Source: Corynebacterium bouchesdurhonense
GTDB lineage: Bacteria > Actinomycetota > Actinomycetes > Mycobacteriales > Mycobacteriaceae
NCBI RefSeq assembly: GCF_900078305.2
Contig: NZ_LT546014.1
Span: forward strand, 1 to 64,000
Length of the DNA stretch: 64,000 nt
Direction: 5' to 3'
Numbering within the stretch: position 1 is the first letter of the stretch; the number at the start of each line of letters is the position of its first letter. The notes under the pieces were generated by a model. That model was given only the letters and a program-made list of their open reading frames with translations. It did not search any database and was not told the origin of the DNA. The position numbers and the translations under genes were made by a program. Shown here piece by piece: positions 57,905 to 64,000 of this stretch.

Positions 57905-58162
57905 ATGAACACTTTGGATCTCGTCAAGGCTGCTAAGTCTGCCACCGGCGACTTCGCCGACTTCTGGAAGAACTTCGTTGAGTTCGCCCAGAACCTCCCG
58001 AAGCTCTTCACCACCTTTGGTAAGTGGGGTGCCGACGCACTGGGCAACGGTAAGGTGGACTCTGCAAAGGGGATCAACGAGCAGTACAAGGACAACACCA
58101 CCAAGGTTTTCGAGGATGCCAAGGCTGCCCGTGAGGCTGCCAAGGCTGCCCGCAAGAACTAA
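57905..58162 (+). CDS. Small PorH/PorA-like cell-wall channel protein, 85 residues
   Basis: A small protein without a signal peptide, starting MNTLDLVKAAKSATGDFADF. It has an amphipathic central helix (WKNFVEFAQNLPKLFTTFGK) and a Lys/Ala-rich C-terminus. Position between groEL2 and ppk2, small size and pairing with a second small gene match the porH-porA locus of C. glutamicum, whose products form mycomembrane channels and are O-mycoloylated on serine. It is longer than typical PorA or PorH, and sequence similarity is not obvious. AAGGGG lies before the ATG. Confidence 0.65.
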   Translation: MNTLDLVKAAKSATGDFADFWKNFVEFAQNLPKLFTTFGKWGADALGNGKVDSAKGINEQYKDNTTKVFEDAKAAREAAKAARKN

Positions 58163-58204
58163 GACTTCCACCTTCGAACACATTTAACCTGAGGAGGCTA
58201 TAAA

Positions 58205-58387
58205 ATGGATAAGAACCAGGTAAACCAGAACTACCTCGCCGGCGTGGAGCGCTGGGCAACCCTGTCCGGCGACACCACCATCACCGGTCAGTTCCTGAAC
58301 GTCATGAAGCAGCTCGGTGGCCTGAGCGGCAACCTGAACAAGATTCTCGGCACCGTCGAGAACACCATCAAGATCTTCGGCCTCTAA
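58205..58387 (+). CDS. Small PorA/PorH-like cell-wall channel protein, 60 residues
   Basis: A 60-residue protein with no signal peptide (MDKNQVNQNYLAGVERWATL). The C-terminal half is amphipathic (FLNVMKQLGGLSGNLNKILG), as in corynebacterial porins. GAGGAGG lies 8 bases before the ATG. It follows the first small gene by 42 bp and is closed by a terminator, so the two form an operon and probably a heteromeric channel. Which is PorA and which PorH cannot be decided by eye. Confidence 0.65.
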   Translation: MDKNQVNQNYLAGVERWATLSGDTTITGQFLNVMKQLGGLSGNLNKILGTVENTIKIFGL

Positions 58388-58410
58388 GAGCAGCTGTAGA
58401 TCTGAGCTTG

Positions 58411-58441
58411 AAACCCTGTCGCCACGGCGGCAGGGTTTTTG
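58411..58441 (+). terminator. Terminator of the por operon
   Basis: A 12-bp stem with a short loop (AACCCTGTCGCC and GGCGGCAGGGTT) is followed by TTTTTGC. Confidence 0.85.
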
Positions 58442-58487
58442 CTTTGCCATAAACGCCTCAGCGCGGGCGGGGGGCCGGTCGGCCACG

Positions 58488-58493
58488 TAGAAT
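58488..58493 (+). promoter_or_regulatory. -10 element of a leaderless ppk2 transcript
   Basis: TAGAAT ends seven bases before the ATG at 58501; no ribosome binding site is present. Confidence 0.55.
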
Positions 58494-58500
58494 CGTGGGC

Positions 58501-59400
58501 ATGGCTGACCACAATAACGACGAACTGCCGATGATCGACCTCGCCGAGACCGAGGGATGGGTTGTCGACGATACCGATGAGGACGATCCGGTCCTCCTAA
58601 TGCCGGACGGGACCCCCATCCAGACTTGGCGCGAGCAGTACCCGTACGACGAGCGCATGAGCCGCGACGAGTACGAGGACAAGAAGCGCGCCCTGCAGAT
58701 CGAGCTGCTGAAGTGGCAGAACTGGACCAAGGACACCGGTCAGCGCCACATCATCCTCTTCGAGGGCCGCGACGCCGCCGGCAAGGGCGGCACCATCAAG
58801 CGCTTCAACGAGCACCTCAACCCCCGCGGTGCCCGCACGGTGGCGCTGGAGAAGCCGTCGCCGCGCGAGTCCACCTCCTGGTACTTCCAGCGCTACATCG
58901 AGCACTTCCCGGCAGCGGGCGAGATCGTCTTCTTTGACCGCTCCTGGTACAACCGCTCCGGCGTCGAGCGCGTGATGGGCTTCTGTACCGAATCCCAGCA
59001 CGCCGAGTTCCTGCGCGAGGTGCCGATGCTGGAGAACATGATCCTCGGCTCCGGCATCTCCCTAACCAAGTTCTGGTTCTCCGTGACCCAGAAGGAGCAG
59101 CGCACCCGCTTTGCCATTCGCCAGGTGGACCCGGTGCGCCAGTGGAAGCTTTCCCCGATGGACCTGGCCTCCCTGGACAAGTGGGATGATTACACCCGCG
59201 CCAAGGAAGAGACGTTCCGTTACACGGACACGGACGAGTCCCCCTGGATCACCATCAAGTCCAACGATAAGAAGCGCGCCCGCCTGAACGCGATGAAGTA
59301 CATCCTGTCCAAGTTTGAGTACACGAACAAGGACCACGATGTAGTGGGCGAGCCGGACCCGTTGATTGTGAAGCGCGGCCGCGATCAGATCGGCGACTAG
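58501..59400 (+). CDS. ppk2: Polyphosphate kinase 2
   Basis: Transfers phosphate between polyphosphate and nucleoside diphosphates (mainly GDP or ADP). The 299-residue protein has Walker A HIILFEGRDAAGKGGTIKRF, the lid region ALEKPSPRESTSWYFQRY, Walker B EIVFFDRSWYNRSGVERVMG and the late WKLSPMDLASLDKWDDY, all typical of class I PPK2. Its place after the por genes matches the C. glutamicum ppk2B locus, from memory. An in-frame GTG at 58495 adds two residues. Confidence 0.94.
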   Translation: MADHNNDELPMIDLAETEGWVVDDTDEDDPVLLMPDGTPIQTWREQYPYDERMSRDEYEDKKRALQIELLKWQNWTKDTGQRHIILFEGRDAAGKGGTIKRFNEHLNPRGARTVALEKPSPRESTSWYFQRYIEHFPAAGEIVFFDRSWYNRSGVERVMGFCTESQHAEFLREVPMLENMILGSGISLTKFWFSVTQKEQRTRFAIRQVDPVRQWKLSPMDLASLDKWDDYTRAKEETFRYTDTDESPWITIKSNDKKRARLNAMKYILSKFEYTNKDHDVVGEPDPLIVKRGRDQIGD

Positions 59401-59473
59401 CCGAATAGTTACGGCTACGTGACCATATTTTGTTGAAGCTGCCTAAACACCTAGGTAGCCTGGCAAATGAAGC

Positions 59474-59506
59474 GAGCGACCTCACCCGAACCATGGGAGG
59501 TCGCTC
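59474..59506 (+). promoter_or_regulatory. Leader hairpin of a small secreted-protein gene
   Basis: GAGCGACCTC and GAGGTCGCTC form a perfect 10-bp stem with a 13-base loop, ending 24 bases before the ATG and just before AAGGAG. There is no T-run. It may stabilise the mRNA or control translation. Confidence 0.5.
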
Positions 59507-59529
59507 AGAAACTACTAAGGAGAATATTC

Positions 59530-59976
59530 ATGAAGGCTTCCAACAAGACCATCATCGCAGTTGCCGCCGCTGGCGCGTTCGCTCTCGCTCCGGCCGCGAT
59601 GGCCGACACCGAGACCGTTGTGGTTACCTCCACCACCGGCGTTGCCACCACCCTGGCTCCGGTTCCGGGCGAAAAGGAGACCGCTACCGAGACCGCCAAG
59701 GTAACCAACACCACCTCCGTGACCGCGCAGGCCACCGCCGCTCACCGTGAGGGCGCCAACGCTGACGCGAACAAGGGTGCAGCTGGTGCAGACGCGAACA
59801 AGGGTGCCGTCTCCGGCGACAACAAGGGTGCCGCTGCCGGCAACTCCGCTTCCACCGACCGCGGCATGGCTGCCGCCACCGGCGTGAACCCGGTTCCGGC
59901 CGCGCTGATGGCCCTCCTGGTGCTCTCCGTGCTGGGCGCAGGCGCCTTCGCCTTCGCTCGCCGCGCTCAGGCGTAA
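59530..59976 (+). CDS. Small secreted Ala/Thr-rich protein with TGVN-type C-terminal tail
   Basis: A 148-residue protein: signal peptide (MKASNKTIIAVAAAGAFALA, cleavage after AMA), a Thr/Val-rich segment, a short repeat (GANADANKGAAGADANKGAV), then RGMAAATGVNPVPAALMALL, a hydrophobic helix and a final RRAQA. The tail layout (motif, helix, arginines) is that of a sorting signal but lacks LPxTG. The same tail ends the gene at 60375-61229. AAGGAGAATATTC precedes the ATG. The function is unknown. Confidence 0.8.
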   Translation: MKASNKTIIAVAAAGAFALAPAAMADTETVVVTSTTGVATTLAPVPGEKETATETAKVTNTTSVTAQATAAHREGANADANKGAAGADANKGAVSGDNKGAAAGNSASTDRGMAAATGVNPVPAALMALLVLSVLGAGAFAFARRAQA

Positions 59977-60005
59977 GCGCTCGGCGCCTTGAGGCGCCCG
60001 CTGTC

Positions 60006-60038
60006 CCCCTCGCTCCGCTCCGGAGCCGAGGGGTTTTC
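60006..60038 (+). terminator. Terminator of the small secreted-protein gene
   Basis: CCCCTCG and CGAGGGG arms plus an inner CTCCG/CGGAG pair are followed by TTTTCTCG. Confidence 0.85.
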
Positions 60039-60057
60039 TCGTTTTGGACGGTGGTGG

Positions 60058-60090
60058 CTGCCCCTTATACACATCTGACCCTGCCGACGG
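60058..60090. other. Nextera-adapter-like sequence
   Basis: This 33-base stretch contains CTTATACACATCTGACC and CTGCCGACGG. I count 29 of 33 matches to the Nextera read-1 transposase adapter as I remember it. It lies just after a strong terminator hairpin. The sequence on either side may therefore be wrongly joined. Confidence 0.8.
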
Positions 60091-60374
60091 CCCCACGCCG
60101 GCCGTTTTCTTTCCTCGACACGAAGCTCAGAATCCTTAGGTCTACCCTCGAATAGGTGTGTTACATGGTGCCAGTGTTACTAATGTGGTGGCTATCTGGC
60201 TGGTACTTCAGTACCGTCGGGCAGCAGGTGCACAGCTTCCGGTAACCAATCGGTCGCCGCGCGCGATAACCAATACAACTGTGGCTGACGCTGGCTGCAG
60301 GGGATCCGCCGACTCCAAGCTGACGGCAATGGTCACAGGTGGGCGGATCGAGCTAACTCTCGAAGGAGAATGTT
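60091..60374 (+). other. Intergenic region upstream of the second small secreted gene
   Basis: About 280 bases, no gene. It begins with a CGCCGGCCGTTTTC fragment that looks like a terminator tail, then AT-richer sequence (60120-60200) that should hold the promoter. GAAGGAGAATGTT is the ribosome binding site of the next gene. The left edge is doubtful because of the adapter-like segment. Confidence 0.4.
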
Positions 60375-61229
60375 ATGAAGCGGATGAACAAGAACGCGAT
60401 CGCTCTGGCCACCGCAGGCGCGCTGACCCTTGCCGTGGCTCCGGCTGCGATGGCGCAGATTCCTAACCCTGCCACCATTGAGAACGGCGGTCAGACCTGC
60501 TACCTGCACAAGAACGGCAAGACCTACGTCGCGTCCGCCGACAAGACTCAAGTTGACGCTGCCAACTTGACGGCGAGCGACATTTGCAACGCCCCTGCCC
60601 AGACTTCGCCCCAAGGCGACGATGAGCAGCCGTTCGTGAACCCGGACGCACTTCCTCAGACCCGCCAGCAGGGTGACAAGACCTACTACCTGCACAACAG
60701 CGGCAAGGTTTACGTGCTGGACCGAAACCTGGTGAACACGCCGCTTGAGGAGATCCCCGCTGACCAGAAGGCCGGCACCCTCGACATGCTCGAAGGGAAT
60801 GAGGAGCAGGATCAGACGGATCTCGCTGGTTCTTCCAAGGATCCGAAGGACATTGCCAAGGCTGTCGCCGCCGTGGCTGCTGCCGCCGTGGGCACCGCGA
60901 TCATCATCAATGGTGTCAAGTACTTCGTGAACAAGGACAAGCAGACCCTGGTTCAGGATCCGAACCGCGTCAACGCTGAGCCCTCCGCCGAGGAGAAGGC
61001 CAAGTCCGAGGAGCTCGTGAAGGCGAACCCGAACACTGTCGCTTCGCAGACCGGCGCATCCGACGCTCAGGCCGGTGCGGGCAACGCCGCCGCCCCGGCC
61101 GCGAACGGCGAGCGCGGTATCGGCGCTTCCACCGGCGTGAACAAGCTGCCGGCTGGCATCCTCAGCCTGCTGCTTGCTTCTCTGCTGGGTGCTGCGGCTT
61201 TCGTGTTTGGCCGTCGCCAGCTGGTCTAA
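60375..61229 (+). CDS. Secreted protein with two YLHxxGK repeats and TGVN-type C-terminal tail
   Basis: A 284-residue exported protein: signal peptide (MKRMNKNAIALATAGALTLA, cleavage after AMA), then two similar short repeats (QTCYLHKNGKTYVASADKT and KTYYLHNSGKVYVLDRNLV), a predicted hydrophobic helix (AVAAVAAAAVGTAIIINGVK, ~160-180), a charged linker, and a tail RGIGASTGVNKLPAGILSLL, then a hydrophobic helix and GRRQLV. The tail closely matches the gene at 59530. The family is unknown to me; a surface role is inferred. Confidence 0.8.
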   Translation: MKRMNKNAIALATAGALTLAVAPAAMAQIPNPATIENGGQTCYLHKNGKTYVASADKTQVDAANLTASDICNAPAQTSPQGDDEQPFVNPDALPQTRQQGDKTYYLHNSGKVYVLDRNLVNTPLEEIPADQKAGTLDMLEGNEEQDQTDLAGSSKDPKDIAKAVAAVAAAAVGTAIIINGVKYFVNKDKQTLVQDPNRVNAEPSAEEKAKSEELVKANPNTVASQTGASDAQAGAGNAAAPAANGERGIGASTGVNKLPAGILSLLLASLLGAAAFVFGRRQLV

Positions 61230-61272
61230 GCGCTGAGTGGTTGAGCGTTAGCCGCCTGAGCGGCTGCGGGTG

Positions 61273-61311
61273 AGGCCCGGTTGCGATCGTGGATCGCGGC
61301 CGGGCCTTTCT
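61273..61311 (+). terminator. Terminator of the YLHxxGK protein gene
   Basis: A long stem (AGGCCCGGTTGCGATC with GATCGCGGCCGGGCCT) with a 3-base loop runs into TTCTG. Confidence 0.85.
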
Positions 61312-61616
61312 GTGTTGGGTGGCGTGGGAAGTAGCGGACAGGTGTAAAGCTGTCAAATGGTGAGCAAAAACACAGCTGGCTCCCACACGTCGTGAGTCAT
61401 AGGATCCCGGTGATAGGCTCGCGCACTCAAGCTTGTGAACTGGCAAAACGGCGCAGTCCCTGCGTCGTAGTGAAAGATAGTTCCGCCGGGAATATTAAAA
61501 CGTGGGGGGAGCCGTAAACGGGGCTATTGGAATGCTTGAAACCACAGTAACGTTCGGTATCGACGCAACGAATGCTTCAACGTCTAACCCGTGAAGGCTC
61601 ACAGATCCGAGGACCC
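61312..61616 (+). other. Leader region of the DUF5979-type surface-protein gene
   Basis: About 300 bases without a gene, AT-richer than the flanks. Candidate promoter pieces are GTGATAGGCT (61410) and GAAAGATAGTTCC (61474). None is decisive. GAGG lies 8 bases before the start codon. Confidence 0.4.
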
Positions 61617-64000
61617 ATGCTGAACAACGCCGCGCGCACCTACGCCCGAACCGTCCGTGGTTTCGGGGCGCTGGTTGTGTCGCTGATCCTCGCGGCGGCG
61701 ATGCTGAGCGTGCCCGCGGTGGCGCCCGAGGCGAATGCGGCTACTGACACGGCCGCCACGTCGGACGGCGTGAACTTCGGCGACTGCGATTTTCGCATCG
61801 GCACCGGCAATGCCGAGCGCTGGGCCAACCAGATCTGCTGGCTGGACGTGCGGGGCCTGGACCGGAGCGGGCAGATTACCAAGCGCATCGGCCAGTACAC
61901 GATGACTGCCGACGTGACCGTGGAGAAGAACCGCTGGGACGATAACCAGGGTCGCGTGGCTACCTTCACCGCCCAGTCAGAGCAGGCGTGGGACCAGGCG
62001 GCGTTTGGTAGACAGGGCTTCTTCCAAAAGGACCCGGCGTCCACCCAGCAGGACATCCTGAAGATGCAGAGCGGTTGGGCGCGCATCAGGCTCAGCAACA
62101 TCAAGTTCGTTGACGGCGCCGGCAGGCCCGTGTCCAACGCCCGCCTGATGCTGGCGGACGCGGAGGCCACCGGTGCGGCTAGCCCGGGCGAGTGGATCAG
62201 CGCGTCCGCCTCCGGCGGCGTGCAGTTGCTCGACTCGATCAAGTCCCCGTTCTCCAACAACGGCACCTGCCAAAGCCGGTACGGCGCGGGGCCCGAGCCG
62301 TCCGACCGCCGATGGACCGGCCACACGCCTCTGCAGCGAGACTTTGTGTGCTGGGACAACAAAGGTTCGGGCAACCGCGGCATGTTCGTGGCGGCCATGG
62401 ACAACCCCACGTGGGCCGAGATCGGCATCGGTGTAAACAACAACGGCTACCAAGCCATCGCCCTCGGCGTGGCGCTGGGCAACGTGCAGTTCGCTGCCGC
62501 CGACGCCCGCGCAACGGTGAAGTCCTCCTTCGAGCAGGCCGCCACCGGCAAGGCCAGCACCGCGAACTACAGTGCTGCGCTGCGCCAGGGCACCACCGAG
62601 ACGCCGCTGGATATCCCGGCGGGCGGTGGGTTCACCACCTTCATGCGCCAGCTCGGTGCGGGCGGTGTGCCGCAGGACCAGATTGTGTTCCGCTCCACCA
62701 TGACCACCGACGGCGCTAACCCCTTTGACCGCTACGAGCCGGAGTGGACGTGCGTGGCCAAGACGGACGCCGCGCCGATTGTGACCAAGCTGCGCTCCGG
62801 CAGCGCGGGAGGGTACACGGTAACCAATAACCGCCAGACCGGCACAACCGAGATCACCACCACCAACCAGGAAAACCGGCAGCTGAACTGCACGGTGAGC
62901 TGGGAATCCAGGTTCCAGCCCGCCACCTTGGAGCTGAGCAAGCAGCTCGAGGGCACCGCCAAGGACTTCGCGGAGATGAACGAGCGGAAGTTCGTGATCA
63001 ACTACCGCTGCGACGACACCCGGGGCTTCAACACCGCCTACCCGGGCCGCCTGGCCGGCAGCCGCACGTTCTCGCGCGGCCAGTCCGCAGCCATCCAGGG
63101 CCTGCCCCAGGGCGCGACCTGCACGGTGTGGGAGACGTTCAACCCGGGCGATGCGCCGGTGCTGCCCGGCAAGACGTTGAAGCTAGGGTGGGGCGCGAAT
63201 GGCGCCGCCACCGCCGCCACCTATTCCCAGGTGGGGACCAACGGCATTGCCACGCCGTCGTTGCAGATCACGCTCGGCGCCACCAACAACGCCGCCGCGC
63301 ACAACGTGTACGACTTCAAGCCCGGCACGCTGCACCTGACCAAGGAGATTCTGGGCGAGCCGGTGCGCGAGGCGTACGGCTCGGGGGCGGCGAAGCTGCC
63401 CAACCCGGTGTACAAGTTCAGGATTCGGTGTGACACGACGCAGTTTGACGTCGAAAAGCAACTGCCCCTTGCTGCGCGCAAGGATGCAAGCGGCGCGACC
63501 GTGGTGAACGGGACCATTGACATCACCGGCATCCCCACCGAGCGCCCGTGCACCGTCACGCCGCTGACGGACCTGAGCGACGAGCAGCAGAACTACATCC
63601 ACTTCGACGGCCGCGAGGTGCGCGTGGACAACGCCGGGGCGAACCCGGTGGAACCGGGCGGGCTGCAGCAGAAGGCATACCCGTTCCGGCTGCCGGAGAA
63701 CGCCCCCGAGACCACCATGCGCATTCGGACGAGCTACAGCTACGTCACGCGCGACCTGGCCGTGCAGAAGCTGCTCACCGGCGAGGGCGGAGCGAGCCCC
63801 GAGCTGGACGGCAAGGAGTTCACGGTGAACTACCGCTGCGAGCGCACCGGCTCCTACGACGCCGCCAAGCAGCTCTACATCCCGCAGATCAACCGGGTTG
63901 AAGGCACCGTGCGGGTGAGCAAGGACAGCCGCGGCGTGGTGCAGGGCCTGAAGGTGGGCTCGGAGTGCAAGGTGTGGGAGGACGAGTCGGCGCTGCCGCA
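61617..64000 (+). CDS. DUF5979-type surface protein, 3' end beyond the window
   Basis: At least 794 residues with no stop before the window end. It has a signal peptide (MLNNAARTYARTVRGFG, hydrophobic core, PEANA near residue 41). An N-terminal non-repetitive domain (DCDFRIGTGNAERWANQICW) follows. From about residue 440 come repeated Ig-like domains with the DUF5979 pattern: a Lys start (LSKQLEGTAKDF), FVINYRCDD, and GLPQGATCTVWE; again LTKEILGE, FRIRCDT and GIPTERPCTVTPL; again VQKLLTGEGGA, FTVNYRCERT and GLKVGSECKVWED. Such proteins are cell-surface stalks in corynebacteria, often ending in a wall-sorting signal, which would lie outside this window. Confidence 0.85.
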   Translation, partial: MLNNAARTYARTVRGFGALVVSLILAAAMLSVPAVAPEANAATDTAATSDGVNFGDCDFRIGTGNAERWANQICWLDVRGLDRSGQITKRIGQYTMTADVTVEKNRWDDNQGRVATFTAQSEQAWDQAAFGRQGFFQKDPASTQQDILKMQSGWARIRLSNIKFVDGAGRPVSNARLMLADAEATGAASPGEWISASASGGVQLLDSIKSPFSNNGTCQSRYGAGPEPSDRRWTGHTPLQRDFVCWDNKGSGNRGMFVAAMDNPTWAEIGIGVNNNGYQAIALGVALGNVQFAAADARATVKSSFEQAATGKASTANYSAALRQGTTETPLDIPAGGGFTTFMRQLGAGGVPQDQIVFRSTMTTDGANPFDRYEPEWTCVAKTDAAPIVTKLRSGSAGGYTVTNNRQTGTTEITTTNQENRQLNCTVSWESRFQPATLELSKQLEGTAKDFAEMNERKFVINYRCDDTRGFNTAYPGRLAGSRTFSRGQSAAIQGLPQGATCTVWETFNPGDAPVLPGKTLKLGWGANGAATAATYSQVGTNGIATPSLQITLGATNNAAAHNVYDFKPGTLHLTKEILGEPVREAYGSGAAKLPNPVYKFRIRCDTTQFDVEKQLPLAARKDASGATVVNGTIDITGIPTERPCTVTPLTDLSDEQQNYIHFDGREVRVDNAGANPVEPGGLQQKAYPFRLPENAPETTMRIRTSYSYVTRDLAVQKLLTGEGGASPELDGKEFTVNYRCERTGSYDAAKQLYIPQINRVEGTVRVSKDSRGVVQGLKVGSECKVWEDESALP

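Noticed and set aside
59515..60096. Minus-strand frame beginning MGPSAGSDVYKGQ
   Set aside because: Its N-terminus is adapter-derived and the remainder is antisense to a well-supported secreted-protein gene.

Overview
The window is a chromosomal segment of a high-GC Corynebacterium. Evidence: short PorA/PorH-like genes between groEL2 and ppk2, the glnX-glnH-pknG operon with a PknG that lacks the rubredoxin domain, a corynebacterial N-acetylglutamate synthase, a GH76 mannanase, several leaderless genes, and a gene order (pyrE, rRNA methylase, fba, purA, purT, pta-ackA, pknG, cls-xth-NAGS-def, mrp, groEL2, por, ppk2) that I recall from the C. glutamicum map. The species cannot be fixed from the sequence alone.

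Layout. 1-8 kb: pyrE, a TrmH-like methylase, a GH76 enzyme, fba, a FUSC membrane protein and a PRC-barrel/DUF2382 stress protein. 8-12.6 kb: purA, a DUF3800 gene that sits between the working purA end and a second diverged copy of that end, a secreted protein, and a degenerate PurT. 13-28.4 kb: a surface-protein island holding a 2019-residue adhesin, a second adhesin cut by an IS21-family element with a clean 5-bp target duplication, a secreted HExxH metalloprotease and a C-terminal fragment of another surface protein. 28.6-39.3 kb: pta-ackA, the translationally coupled glnX-glnH-pknG operon, a Nudix hydrolase, an ABC exporter pair and a DUF559-like protein. 40.4-47.1 kb: def-NAGS-xth-cls operon, DUF3263, a LytR_C protein and a GCS2-type ligase. 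47.1-53.5 kb: a six-gene Mrp Na+/H+ antiporter operon with fused A and B subunits. 54-64 kb: M20 peptidase, groEL2 with two CIRCE operators, por genes, ppk2, two small secreted proteins with a shared C-terminal tail, and the start of a DUF5979-type surface protein that runs off the end.

Two repeat systems stand out. The first is a dispersed box, roughly GGGGCGTCGAnAAGCA then a GCtCC-like end, found about 22 times on both strands, inside and between genes. The second is a structured intergenic element built from inverted AATATGCCTGTTT units, in three clusters (5.5, 39.5-40.4 and 53.7-54.0 kb).

Assembly quality needs care. There are three homopolymers of exactly 19 G/C and two stretches closely matching Nextera transposase adapters (60058-60090 and 40321-40355), so those intergenic segments are probably not genuine genome sequence. 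I saw no rRNA, tRNA, CRISPR array or prophage.
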